Below are positions 34,413-43,318 of a stretch of 51,232 bases of DNA, one piece after another. A model generated the notes under the pieces. The model ran no database searches, had not been told where the DNA came from, and saw nothing but the letters and a program-made list of their open reading frames with translations. Made by a program: the position numbers and the translations under genes. The stretch's first letter is position 1. Each line of letters opens with the position of its first letter. Origin of the DNA: Asanoa iriomotensis (GTDB taxonomy: Bacteria > Actinomycetota > Actinomycetes > Mycobacteriales > Micromonosporaceae); NCBI RefSeq assembly GCF_016862515.1, contig NZ_BONC01000059.1, positions 1 through 51,232 of the forward strand. Reading direction: 5' to 3'.

Positions 34413-35899
34413 GCCGCTTGTGGTTCCTCACCGGCAGCCAGGAGCTCTACGGCGCGGACACCCTGCGCCAGGTCGCCGCACAGTCACAGCAGATCGCCGC
34501 CGCGCTGGACGCGGCCGCCGACGTGCCGGCCACGGTCGAGTGGCAGCCGGTGCTCACCTCGTCGGAGGCCATCCTGCGGTGCTGCCGGGCCGCGGCCAGC
34601 ACCGAGGGCGTGGTCGGCGTGATCGCCTGGATGCACACGTTCTCACCCGCCAAGATGTGGATCGCCGGGCTGGACGCGCTCGACCTGCCGCTGCTGCACC
34701 TGCACACACAGTCCAATGTGGCCCTGCCCTGGGCCGACATCGACATGGACTTCATGAACCTCAACCAGGCGGCACACGGCGACCGCGAGTTCGGCTACGT
34801 GCAGACCCGCCTCGGTGTGGCGCGCAAGACGGTGGCCGGGCACGTCAGCGACCCACGGGTGACGGCCCGGATCGGCGGCTGGACGCGGGCGGCGCTGGGC
34901 CGGGCCGAGCTGCGGTCGCTGCGGCTCGCCCGGTTCGGCGACAACATGCGCGACGTGGCCGTCACCGAGGGCGACAAGGTCGAGGCGCAGCGGCACTTCG
35001 GGGTTTCGGTCAACACCTACGGCGTGACGGAGCTGGCGTCCGCGGTCGACGCCGCTTCGGATTCCGATGTGGACAAGCTGGTCGCCGAGTACGACCAGGT
35101 CTACCGGTTGGCGCCGGCGCTGCGGCCCGGCGGTGCCCGGCACGAGTCGCTGCGCTACGCAGGCCGCATCGAGCTGGGCCTGCGCGCGTTCCTGACGGCG
35201 GGCGGCTTCCGGGCCTTCACGACGAACTTCGAGGACCTGGGCCGGTTGCGGCAACTTCCCGGGCTCGCCGTGCAGCGGCTGATGGCCGACGGCTACGGCT
35301 TCGGCGGCGAGGGCGACTGGAAGACCGCGGTGCTGGTGCGCACGTTCAAGGCCATGTCGGCCGGCCTGCCCGGCGGCACCTCGTTCATGGAGGACTACAC
35401 GTACGACCTGACGCCCGGCCAGGAACGTACGCTGGGCGCGCACATGCTGGAGATCTGCCCGTCGATCGCAGGGGAAACCCCGCGCGCCGAGATCCACCCG
35501 CTGTCGATCGGCGGCCGCGAGGATCCGGTCCGCCTGGTCTTCGACGCCGCGCCCGGCCCCGCGGTCGTGGTCGGCCTGGCCGACCTGGGTGAGCGCTTCC
35601 GCCTGGTGGCCAACGAGGTCGACGTGGTGCCCGCGGACCACCCCCTGCCCAAGCTGCCGGTGGCGCGCGCGATCTGGACGCCGCGCCCGGACCTGCTGAC
35701 CGCCGCCGAGGCGTGGCTGACCGCCGGCGGCCCGCACCACACGGCCCTGACCCAGGCGCTCGGCGCCGCGGAGTTGCACGACCTGGCCGAGATGACGGGG
35801 ACTGAGCTGGCCATGGTGGACGGTCAGACGACCGTGCGCCGGTTCGTCCAGGAACTGCGGTGGACGGCCGCGTACCACCGCTTGGCCCGTGGCCTCTGA
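34409..35899 (+). CDS. araA: L-arabinose isomerase
   Basis: A 496-residue isomerase that converts L-arabinose to L-ribulose, metal dependent. The start is a TTG at 34409, with GGGAGGA upstream; it overlaps the araB stop (TTGA) and gives the conserved opening [11 protein letters not shown]. The catalytic and metal residues are seen in [32 protein letters not shown] and [15 protein letters not shown], matching Glu306, Glu333, His350 and the distal histidine of E. coli AraA. Length is normal. It is the last gene of the operon here; araD (the 4-epimerase) is not in this window. Confidence 0.97.
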   Translation: MSRLWFLTGSQELYGADTLRQVAAQSQQIAAALDAAADVPATVEWQPVLTSSEAILRCCRAAASTEGVVGVIAWMHTFSPAKMWIAGLDALDLPLLHLHTQSNVALPWADIDMDFMNLNQAAHGDREFGYVQTRLGVARKTVAGHVSDPRVTARIGGWTRAALGRAELRSLRLARFGDNMRDVAVTEGDKVEAQRHFGVSVNTYGVTELASAVDAASDSDVDKLVAEYDQVYRLAPALRPGGARHESLRYAGRIELGLRAFLTAGGFRAFTTNFEDLGRLRQLPGLAVQRLMADGYGFGGEGDWKTAVLVRTFKAMSAGLPGGTSFMEDYTYDLTPGQERTLGAHMLEICPSIAGETPRAEIHPLSIGGREDPVRLVFDAAPGPAVVVGLADLGERFRLVANEVDVVPADHPLPKLPVARAIWTPRPDLLTAAEAWLTAGGPHHTALTQALGAAELHDLAEMTGTELAMVDGQTTVRRFVQELRWTAAYHRLARGL

Positions 35900-36125
35900 C
35901 GCACGAGAAGTCAAGGTGCGAACACGTTCTGTGAATGAATCCGAAAGCTGACTAATTTTATGTCCGTGAATATCCGCACCTCATCGCTCTGCGCGGCGAT
36001 CGGCCAGAAAATACCTGGCCTGAAAGTTCTTACGCAGAGTTGCGTCGCCGGAGTTATATGCGGAGCGACGGTGGCGGAGGGGCGGAAATGATCTTCAGCG
36101 ATGTGTGCCGACCGGGGGTGGCGGC
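35900..36125 (+). promoter_or_regulatory. AT-richer intergenic region before the sigma-factor gene
   Basis: These 226 bases are clearly richer in A and T than the rest of the window and contain no gene. A possible promoter is TTACGC at 36030-36035 with TTATAT at 36054-36059 (18-base spacer). The spacer holds a 5-base inverted repeat, ACGCA at 36032-36036 and TGCGT at 36041-36045. No terminator for araA was seen. The next gene is a sigma factor, so the true promoter may follow other consensus rules. Confidence 0.35.
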
Positions 36126-36671
36126 ATGAGCGTGGCCTTGGCGCTGCCGCCGGGGGACGACGGTGCACGGCGGCGCACGACCGACCGGTCGTTCGAGCAG
36201 TTCCTGAGCGAGAACTACACCGCGCTCGAGCGGTTCCTCCAGCGGCAGTGCTTCGACCCGCACCTCGCCGAGGACGCGCTGCACGAGGCGCTGATCGTGG
36301 CCCTGGACAAGTGGGAGACCGTGTCCCGGCACGAGAAGCCGCTCTACTGGGTCCGCAAGGTGGCCTGGTACAAGCTGCAGACCCTGCACGACCGCCAGAA
36401 GTGGAAGGACACGGTGCCGCTGGAGAACGTGGCGGACGACGTGGTCGAGCCGCGGACCGCGCACGAGGTCGAGCGGTTGGTGCTGCACACCGCGCGGCTG
36501 CTGCCCGCCCAGCACCGGGCCGTGTTCGCGCTGATGCTGGAGGGCGACACGGACCAGCAGATCGCCCTGCAGCTCGGGTTGGGCGAGAAGACCGTGGCGA
36601 CCTACAAGGCCACGGTGCGGCGGATGTTCCGCGAGCAGCTCAGCGAAGGGGCGCCGGATGGACCTCGATGA
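36126..36671 (+). CDS. RNA polymerase sigma factor, SigE/ECF type
   Basis: A 181-residue sigma-70-family factor with region 2 (FEQFLSENYTALERFLQRQC, then AEDALHEALIVALDKW) and region 4 (LPAQHRAVFALMLEGDTDQQ, IALQLGLGEKTVATYKATV). It resembles the SigE-like ECF group common in actinomycetes. No anti-sigma gene is adjacent; instead the next gene, overlapping by 14 bases, codes for a PAS/GGDEF/EAL protein, which may control it. ATG 36126 is preferred (GGGGGTGG upstream); a GTG at 36105 would add seven residues. It probably directs RNA polymerase to its own operon (inference). Confidence 0.9.
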   Translation: MSVALALPPGDDGARRRTTDRSFEQFLSENYTALERFLQRQCFDPHLAEDALHEALIVALDKWETVSRHEKPLYWVRKVAWYKLQTLHDRQKWKDTVPLENVADDVVEPRTAHEVERLVLHTARLLPAQHRAVFALMLEGDTDQQIALQLGLGEKTVATYKATVRRMFREQLSEGAPDGPR

Positions 36672-38535
36672 ACTGGTCGCGCTCGCCCGGACCGCAGTGC
36701 CCAACCCGTTGGAACGGGCGCGCGCCCGGCGCGCGATGCGGCGGATCGCCGACGACCGGCGCCGGCGGCTCGACGAGGGCAGGGAGATCCTCACCGACGT
36801 CGACCTGCACGACCCGCTCCTGGCCGACCTCGACGAGGCACAGCGCATCCGGCGGGCGGCGGATCTGCGCCGGCGCGGGACGATCACCTGGGCCACCGGC
36901 GCGCGGTGGGTGACCTGGACCGACGAGATGGCGCGGATCTTCGATCGGGCGCCGACCGACTCCCGCGCGTCGCTGGCGGGGCTGTTCCGGCTCGTCCACG
37001 CCACGGACCGGGGCCGGGTGCGGCGGGCCGTTCACGACGTCTGGCGCCGGCAGTCCGCGGCCGACGTCGTCTGCCGGATCATCCGCGGCGACGGCTCGAC
37101 CGGCTACGTGGAGTTCCTGGTCGAGGTCACCACCGACGGGCGCGGTCGCACCACGGGGATCATCGCCACCGGCCACGACGTCACCGCGGCGCACAAGGAC
37201 CGCGAGGAGACCGGGCGGCGCGCCCTGCGCGCGGCGAGCGTCCAGCAGAGCGTGGTCGAGGTGGACCAGGTGACCGGGCTGTTGACGCGCAAGGCCTTCG
37301 CCGACGAGGTTGGTCGCGCGCTGCGCACCGGCACCGGCACGCTGCTGGTGATTTCCGCGTCTCCGTACATCAGTCGCTCGTCCGATGTGGAGTCCGGGCG
37401 GGACCATCGACTCAGCGCCGCCACCGCGCGGCTGCTCCGCGAGGCGTTCGACGCGCTGCCGTGCGGTGCACTCGGCCGGCACGAGTTCGGCGTGCTGCTG
37501 CCCTACACGACGTTCGAGACGGCGACGCGGCGGGCCGAAGAGGTGATCAGCAGCCTGCGGCAAGCCCGCTACATGGCCGACTGCCCGCGGATCGACGCGT
37601 TCGGCGGTCTGGTGCGCTACGACTACCGGCTGCCGGTCGACAGCATGGACCTCCTGGTCGACGCCGACGGGGCGTGGCGGCGGGCCAAGCACGAGGACCG
37701 GCCGCTGCACGTGCTCCGCCAGCCGCCGTCCGCCGACGAGCGGCGGGAGATGTGCCGGAACGGCATCCGCAGCGCGGTCGACCAGCGCCGGTTCATCCTG
37801 TACGCGCAGCCGTTGCGCGACCTGGAGCTCAACCGGACGACCCGGCACGAGATCCTCCTGCGGGTGCTCGACGAGGCCGGCCGGCCGACGCTGCCCACCA
37901 CGTTCCTGGAGCTCGCAGAGCACGTCGACGAGATCCTGGCGGTCGACAAGTGGGTGCTCGACCGCGCGCTGCGCTTGATCGGCGAGCGCCGGCAGACCTC
38001 GCACTTCCAGATCAACGTCTCTGGCCGTTCGCTCGGTGACGCACTGCTCGGCGCCCTCACGGACGCGATCGAGCGGTACGGCGTGGACCCGACCAGGCTC
38101 ACCATCGAGATCACCGAGACCGCCGCCATCGGAAACCTGACGGTCGCCCGCCGGTTCGCCGACGGCGTCCGGGAGCTGGGCTGCCAGGTCGCGCTCGACG
38201 ACTTCGGCACCGGGAACACGCCACTCGGGTTCCTGACGAAACTGCCGGTCGACCTGGTCAAGATCGACGGGAGCTTCATCGCCGGCATCGCGCACTCCGC
38301 GGCCAAGCAGGCGGTCGTGCAGGGGCTCGTGCAGATGTGCGCCAGCCTGGGCATCCTGACGGCAGCCGAGTGTGTGCAGGACGACGCCACGATCGACCTG
38401 CTCCGCGTCTACGGCGTCGACTTCGCGCAGGGCTTCCACGTCGGCGAGCCTTCGCCGTTGCTCGCCGAGTCGCGCCCGGCCAAACAGCTCGAACTCGAGG
38501 TGTATCCGGTGGCCAGCGCGTCCCTCGCGATCTGA
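36658..38535 (+). CDS. PAS, degenerate GGDEF and EAL protein
   Basis: A 625-residue cytoplasmic protein. Residues about 75-180 resemble a PAS sensor domain (ATGARWVTWTDEMARIFDRA to IIATGHDVTAAH). Residues about 200-350 are a GGDEF domain whose active motif has become GRHEF near residue 273, so it cannot be expected to make cyclic di-GMP. Residues about 370-610 are an EAL domain with most catalytic residues kept: HEILLR, QINVSG, EITETA, DDFGTG and KIDGSFI; the usual EGVE is AECVQ. It could still cut or merely sense cyclic di-GMP. It overlaps the sigma gene and lies 33 bases before the VWA lipoprotein gene, so it may link the nucleotide to this operon. Confidence 0.88.
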   Translation: MDLDELVALARTAVPNPLERARARRAMRRIADDRRRRLDEGREILTDVDLHDPLLADLDEAQRIRRAADLRRRGTITWATGARWVTWTDEMARIFDRAPTDSRASLAGLFRLVHATDRGRVRRAVHDVWRRQSAADVVCRIIRGDGSTGYVEFLVEVTTDGRGRTTGIIATGHDVTAAHKDREETGRRALRAASVQQSVVEVDQVTGLLTRKAFADEVGRALRTGTGTLLVISASPYISRSSDVESGRDHRLSAATARLLREAFDALPCGALGRHEFGVLLPYTTFETATRRAEEVISSLRQARYMADCPRIDAFGGLVRYDYRLPVDSMDLLVDADGAWRRAKHEDRPLHVLRQPPSADERREMCRNGIRSAVDQRRFILYAQPLRDLELNRTTRHEILLRVLDEAGRPTLPTTFLELAEHVDEILAVDKWVLDRALRLIGERRQTSHFQINVSGRSLGDALLGALTDAIERYGVDPTRLTIEITETAAIGNLTVARRFADGVRELGCQVALDDFGTGNTPLGFLTKLPVDLVKIDGSFIAGIAHSAAKQAVVQGLVQMCASLGILTAAECVQDDATIDLLRVYGVDFAQGFHVGEPSPLLAESRPAKQLELEVYPVASASLAI

Positions 38536-38568
38536 AAACCACTGGCGGGCCCCTGCTACCACGGGGTC

Positions 38569-40236
38569 GTGAACAACCATCACCAGAACGCGCCGGCCTG
38601 GGGTCGGCGTGTGGCGGCCGCCGTCGGCGTGGCCGTGTTGTTGCTGGTCGCCGCGTGTGACGGTGGCCAGCAGGGTGGCAGCGAGGAACAGCGCTACGTG
38701 GACGACGCGAAGTCGCTCTCGTTCGTGGCCGGCTCCGAGCAGGAAAAGATCATCGACGCCGTGGTGAAACCCTGGTGTACGGCGCGTGAACTCCACTGCA
38801 CCTTCGCCCTCAAGGGCTCCGTCGACCAGGCCCGTCTGCTCGCCTCCGGCAGCCGCGACTACGACGCCTACTGGTTCGCCAGCAGCGTCTTCCTCCAGGT
38901 CGGCGACGCGGGCAACGTGCTGCAGGACGTCGAGCCGATGTTCCTGACACCGATCGTGTTCGCCGGCTGGAAGTCCGAGATGGAGCGCCTGGGCTTCGCG
39001 GGCAAGGCGAGCGTGCCGATCCAGCAGATCCTGGACACCGTCGAGTCCGGCCGCACGAAGGTCTGGGTCACCAACCCGACCCAGTCCAACTCCGGCGCGA
39101 CCGTGCTCTTCGGCTTCCTCAACCACTTCGCCGGCAACGGCCCGGGGCAGGCGCTGACACAGGCACAGCTCGACTCGAAGCCGGTCGACGCCGGGATCAC
39201 CCGGTTCATCCGGGCCATGGACGCCACGCCGCCGTCCAGCGGCACGCTGATGAACGAGTGCGTGGCCCGGCCGGACGCCTGCAAGACCATGTTCACGTAC
39301 GAGGACCTGGTCATCGAGAAGAACCAGGAGTTGGTGGCGCAGGGCAAGGAGCCGCTGGTGGCCACCTATCCCGAGGGCGCCCTGGCGATCAGCGACGCGC
39401 CGCTCGGGTTCTTCCCGCACGGCGCGGGCAGCGACGCCGGCAAGCGGCAGGCGCTCGGTGAGCTGCAGGACTACCTGCTCAAGGACCCGGACGCGCAGGC
39501 CAAGCTGCGCGGGTTCGGTCGCCGCCCGGTGACCGGGGTCGGCCTCGCGCTGGCGAACGCCGATCCGGCCGTCTTCAACCCGGCCTGGGGCATCCAGGCC
39601 ACGCTGAAGGAGCAGCCGATCTCGTACCCAGCGGCGCCGGTGATCAAGGCCGCGCTGGACCGCTACCAGACCCACTACCGGCGGCCGGTCGACGTCTACT
39701 ACTGCCTCGACGGCAGCGGGTCGATGGGCGAGAACAACGGCTGGAACGGCGTCGAGGAGGCCGGGCGGCAGATCTTCCTGCAGGACCAGGCGGCGCTCAA
39801 CTTCCTGCAGACCCACCCCGAGGACCGCACCACCGTGACGATCTTCAACGACGCCCTCGCGGACGGCCCCTGGACGGTCGACGGCAACGACCCGGCCGAG
39901 ATGCGCGGGCTGAGTGACGACGTGATCGCGTACGACCCGGGTGGCGGCACCAACATGTACGGCTGCCTCGCGCGGGCCGGTGCCGAGTTGAACGCGCGGC
40001 CGGCGGACGGGCGCAAGCGGCTCGTGGTGCTGATGACCGACGGGATCTCCGACCGGGTCGACACCTCGTCCGCGCTTGCCGCGGTGCGCGGTGCCGGCGC
40101 GCCCGTGATCGCGATCGCGTTCGGCAGCGAGACCGACCCGACGCAGTTGCGGGAGGTCGCCGACGCCACCGGCGGTTCCTTCGTCCAGCAGGACGACCTG
40201 GTGACCGCGCTGCGCCAAGCGGCGGGTTACAAGTGA
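38569..40236 (+). CDS. lipoprotein with binding-protein fold and VWA domain
   Basis: A 555-residue exported lipoprotein. The GTG start gives a signal with lipobox (VAVLLLVAACDGG, Cys near residue 30). Residues about 45-360 form a type II periplasmic-binding-like domain (FVAGSEQEKIIDAVV, GSVDQARL, NPTQSNSGATVL). Residues about 376-550 are a von Willebrand A domain with a complete metal site: D381, S383 and S385 in DGSGSM, threonine in GGGTNMYG, aspartate in LMTDGISD. VWA domains in TelA-type clusters are thought to hold metal-dependent complexes together. The binding part is paralogous to the protein encoded at 40838. It overlaps the next gene by GTGA. Confidence 0.85.
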   Translation: MNNHHQNAPAWGRRVAAAVGVAVLLLVAACDGGQQGGSEEQRYVDDAKSLSFVAGSEQEKIIDAVVKPWCTARELHCTFALKGSVDQARLLASGSRDYDAYWFASSVFLQVGDAGNVLQDVEPMFLTPIVFAGWKSEMERLGFAGKASVPIQQILDTVESGRTKVWVTNPTQSNSGATVLFGFLNHFAGNGPGQALTQAQLDSKPVDAGITRFIRAMDATPPSSGTLMNECVARPDACKTMFTYEDLVIEKNQELVAQGKEPLVATYPEGALAISDAPLGFFPHGAGSDAGKRQALGELQDYLLKDPDAQAKLRGFGRRPVTGVGLALANADPAVFNPAWGIQATLKEQPISYPAAPVIKAALDRYQTHYRRPVDVYYCLDGSGSMGENNGWNGVEEAGRQIFLQDQAALNFLQTHPEDRTTVTIFNDALADGPWTVDGNDPAEMRGLSDDVIAYDPGGGTNMYGCLARAGAELNARPADGRKRLVVLMTDGISDRVDTSSALAAVRGAGAPVIAIAFGSETDPTQLREVADATGGSFVQQDDLVTALRQAAGYK

Positions 40237-40841
40237 GGCACCGGTTCGCCGCCCCGGTCGGGCTGCTGGCCGCCGTCGCGGTGTTCGTGGTCGCGTTCCT
40301 GCTGACCCGCAGCCTGTTGTGGCCACCGTTGCTGGCCTTCGTCGCCGCGGTGGGCACCTATCTGATGCTCGACGACCGGTCGCGGCGCCAGGTGGACAAC
40401 GACGACTACGCCGCGGAGGCGCGGTCCCGGGTGACCGAGGCGCTGGGCCGGGTGAAGCGGATCCGTGCGTCGGCGCGCTCGGTGTCGAACCCGGCGGCTC
40501 GGGCGTCCCTCGACCAGGCCGCCGATCACGTGACCGAGCTGTTCGACCGGGTCCGGCGCACGGCACCCAACAGCCTCTATTCCACGGCCAGCCAGCTCAA
40601 CGGTCATCTGTCGAGTCTGGAGGGTGTGCTGATCCAGTACCTGGACATCCAGGCGAAACCCGGCCTGTACCGCGATCCGGTGGCGCTGGCCCGCAGCGGA
40701 GAGCAGGCGTTCCAACGCTTCGCGGAGTTCACCTTGGACAGTGTGCGCCTGGTCAACCAGGGTGACATCGCGCAGTACCAGGCAAACCTCGAAACCGTCG
40801 CACCGCCGGAGCTTCCGGAGCTGACTGGGGGACAACCGTGA
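40233..40841 (+). CDS. XpaC-like two-helix membrane protein
   Basis: A 202-residue protein: two adjacent membrane helices (APVGLLAAVAVFVVAFLLT and LWPPLLAFVAAVGTYLML) followed by a soluble, largely helical domain (YAAEARSRVTEALGRVKRI to SLYSTASQLNGHLSSLEGVL). The layout and the TelA gene nearby match the XpaC family (5-bromo-4-chloroindolyl phosphate hydrolysis protein), which often sits beside TelA; its biochemical role is unknown. The GTG start overlaps the VWA gene's stop (GTGA), and its own stop overlaps the next start the same way, so the three products are made together. Confidence 0.75.
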   Translation: MRHRFAAPVGLLAAVAVFVVAFLLTRSLLWPPLLAFVAAVGTYLMLDDRSRRQVDNDDYAAEARSRVTEALGRVKRIRASARSVSNPAARASLDQAADHVTELFDRVRRTAPNSLYSTASQLNGHLSSLEGVLIQYLDIQAKPGLYRDPVALARSGEQAFQRFAEFTLDSVRLVNQGDIAQYQANLETVAPPELPELTGGQP

Positions 40842-41980
40842 GACTGCCGAGCCCTCGCTTCCTGGTCGGGCTGGTCGCCGTCCTGGCCGTGCTGGTCGGT
40901 GGCGCGTTCGTGGTGAACCGGCTGACCCGGCCCGCGGCGGCCGGCAGCGAGTCGTTGACGCTCAACTGTGTCGGCGGCTCGGAGAAGTCGGAGCTGATGG
41001 CCGACGCGCAGGTGCGGGCGATCCTCGCTGACCGGTACGGGTTGACCGTGCGGTTCACGCCGCTGGGGTCGTACGACCAGGTGCGGCTCTCGACCGACGA
41101 GCTGCGTCAGCGGGCGGTCGACTGCCTGTGGCCGTCGAGCGCCAGCGCGCAGAACGTCTTCGAGACCACGCACGCGTCCCAGTTCCCGGACTACCGGGCC
41201 GAGAACGTGCTGCAGTCGCCGGAGGTCATCTACGCCGGGCCGCGCGGCACCGACGCGTTGGTGAAGGCCAAGCTGGTCGAGAAGCGGGCGGACCGCTACT
41301 ACCTGGTCGACGTCAAGTCGCTGCTGGTCGACCACGTGCTGGGCAAGAGCACCTGGCAGTCGCTGGGCGCTGCCGACCTGCGCGGGCCGGTGACGATCGG
41401 CAGCACTGACCCGGCGAAGTCCAACAGCGGCTTGACGATGGCGCAGCTCCAGCTCACTATTCTGTCCACTTCGGACGCGTTTGCCGCGCCGTCACTGGCA
41501 CAGGCCCGCAGGGCGTTGCCGGCTATGCGGGCGCTCTACGACGCGCAGGGGCTGCAGGCGCGCACGTCCGACAACGGGTTCCGCGAATGGCTGACCCAGG
41601 GTGGCGAGTTCAAGGCGCCGTTGTACGCGGGATACGAGAACCAGCTGATCCAGCAGGCCGCGCTGGCCGGCGACGACCGGTCGGCGTTGCTGCGGGACAT
41701 CCGGATCCTCTATCCGGAGCCGACCATCTACAGTGACCACCCGATCCTGGCTCTCGACGCCGGCGCGGGCCGGTTCATCGACGCGATGAAAGATCCCGAG
41801 ATCCAGGCGCTGGCGTGGCAGACCTACGGGTTCCGGTCGGCTGTCCAGGTCGGACTCGCCGACGTGGGTGACTTCCCGGACCTGCCGCTGGCCGACCAGG
41901 TGCGGGTCACCCCACCCCCGAACGCCGACGTCACCCTCGCCCTGCTCGCTTGTCTCCAGGACGCCACGAAATGCGCCTGA
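40838..41980 (+). CDS. exported binding-protein-like protein
   Basis: A 380-residue protein with an N-terminal membrane anchor or signal (FLVGLVAVLAVLVGGAFVV) and a type II periplasmic-binding-like domain. It is a paralogue of the binding part of the VWA lipoprotein: GSEKSELM against GSEQEKII, GSYDQVRL against GSVDQARL, and DPAKSNSGLT against NPTQSNSGAT. The SNSG loop is typical of oxyanion-binding members of this fold. It has no VWA domain, so the pair may be one sensor plus one VWA-tethered partner. It starts at GTG 40838, overlapping the XpaC-like gene, and ends 33 bases before the TelA gene. Confidence 0.75.
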   Translation: MRLPSPRFLVGLVAVLAVLVGGAFVVNRLTRPAAAGSESLTLNCVGGSEKSELMADAQVRAILADRYGLTVRFTPLGSYDQVRLSTDELRQRAVDCLWPSSASAQNVFETTHASQFPDYRAENVLQSPEVIYAGPRGTDALVKAKLVEKRADRYYLVDVKSLLVDHVLGKSTWQSLGAADLRGPVTIGSTDPAKSNSGLTMAQLQLTILSTSDAFAAPSLAQARRALPAMRALYDAQGLQARTSDNGFREWLTQGGEFKAPLYAGYENQLIQQAALAGDDRSALLRDIRILYPEPTIYSDHPILALDAGAGRFIDAMKDPEIQALAWQTYGFRSAVQVGLADVGDFPDLPLADQVRVTPPPNADVTLALLACLQDATKCA

Positions 41981-42013
41981 GTCATTGCGTACGCCATCGA
42001 AAGGTTTTTGATC

Positions 42014-43318
42014 ATGTCTGACGGACTGCAGATCGACTTCGGCAGCATCGTCGGCGGGCCGGCCGCGTTGCCGTCCGGCCCGGCGGACGCGGCGGTCTCG
42101 AACGCACTGGTGAGCGGCCAGCCGCGGCAGCTCGTCTGCGTCGAGCTGCTCACGCCGGCGCAGCGCGAGCAGGCCACCGCGGCGGCCCGGCAGCTCTTCC
42201 CGGCGATGCTCGCCAACACCGATCAGCTCGCGACGTTCGGCAACACCGCGATCGACCAGGTCAACACCCAGGTCAACCGGATCTTCCGGGAGGTCGGGCG
42301 GGTCAACATCCCGGAGCTGACGTCGATCATGCACGAGCTCAACGACCGGATGCGCAACTTCCGGCGCAAGTACGACCCGAGCGACCCGCGGGTGCGCGAG
42401 ACGTTCGACAAGTTCATGGACGCGGTGCGCGGCCTGTTCCGCAAGGGGCGCGACCTGCTGGAGATGCTCTTCGAAGAGGCGCGGACGGTGGAGCAGCAGC
42501 TCGACCGGGTGGCCGGGCAGCTTTCCGACAAGCAGCTCCAGCTCAAGCGCAACGTGGTGCTCTGCGACGAGCTCTACAAGGCCAACGAGGCGGCGATCGC
42601 CCAGTTGATCGGCGCGATCGCGGTGATGGAGCTGGTGCGGGACGAGGCTGTTGTTGCCGCGAATGCCGTCGTCGTCGTGCCGGGCGCGCCGGACGCGCGG
42701 GACAAGGAGGAGGAGCTCTCGCGGATCACGGAGTTCATCCAGGCCATCGAGGTGCGGATCAACGAGTTCCAGCAGCGGCTGTTCGTCGCGTGGTCGACGT
42801 CGCCGCAGGTGCGCAACATCCGGACGCTCAACTATGGCCTCGGGCAGCGGCTGGCGCTGCTGATGAACCTGACCATTCCGACGATGAAGCTGACCATCGC
42901 CCAGTGGGCGCTGCTGTTGCAGGCCAACCAGGCGGCGGACATGCAGCAGGCGGTGGCGGACGGGGCCAACGACGTGCTTTCGGCGTACGCCCGGGCGTCG
43001 AAGACCGCGGTGCCGCAGATCGCGCGGACCATCCAGACGCCGACGATCCGCCCGGAGACCATCCTCGAGGTGGCCGAGTCGATCGACGCGCAGGCCCGTG
43101 GGATCGAGGAGGCCGTCCGATATGGACAGGCGAAGCGGGCCGAGGTCGTGACCGCGATCGTGACCGCCAACGAGTCGATGTCGCAGTCGGCGCAGCAGCT
43201 CAGCCGGACGGTGGTGGAGCTGGTCGCGCGGGCCAAGGAGCCGGTGGCGCTCCCGGCCGGTCCACAGCTGCCGGCCGCGATCCTGCAGCAGGCACCGGCC
43301 CGGGAGCGCGCCGTTTAA
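42014..43318 (+). CDS. TelA-family (toxic anion resistance) protein
   Basis: A 434-residue soluble, helix-rich protein of the TelA/KlaA family. The family hallmark is in the middle third: VNIPELTSIMHELNDRMRNF followed by RRKYDPSDPRVRETFDKF, then long helices (ARTVEQQLDRVAGQLSDKQLQ, VRNIRTLNYGLGQRLALLM). The family is linked to tellurite and other anion stress and to envelope-targeting antibiotics, by genetics in other bacteria; no enzyme activity is known. ATG 42014 has AAAGG at 41999-42004; a TTG two codons upstream is in frame. It ends the operon, with its stop overlapping the convergent MerR-clamp gene by 4 bases. Confidence 0.9.
   Translation: MSDGLQIDFGSIVGGPAALPSGPADAAVSNALVSGQPRQLVCVELLTPAQREQATAAARQLFPAMLANTDQLATFGNTAIDQVNTQVNRIFREVGRVNIPELTSIMHELNDRMRNFRRKYDPSDPRVRETFDKFMDAVRGLFRKGRDLLEMLFEEARTVEQQLDRVAGQLSDKQLQLKRNVVLCDELYKANEAAIAQLIGAIAVMELVRDEAVVAANAVVVVPGAPDARDKEEELSRITEFIQAIEVRINEFQQRLFVAWSTSPQVRNIRTLNYGLGQRLALLMNLTIPTMKLTIAQWALLLQANQAADMQQAVADGANDVLSAYARASKTAVPQIARTIQTPTIRPETILEVAESIDAQARGIEEAVRYGQAKRAEVVTAIVTANESMSQSAQQLSRTVVELVARAKEPVALPAGPQLPAAILQQAPARERAV

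Noticed and set aside
38536-38568. Possible terminator between the EAL and VWA genes
   Set aside because: Only a 4-5 base GC stem with a long loop is visible; too weak to split the operon.
36640-40566. A 1308-codon open frame on the minus strand
   Set aside because: It lies antisense to the EAL and VWA genes, which have clear domains; the frame is a high-GC codon shadow rich in Arg, Gly, Val.
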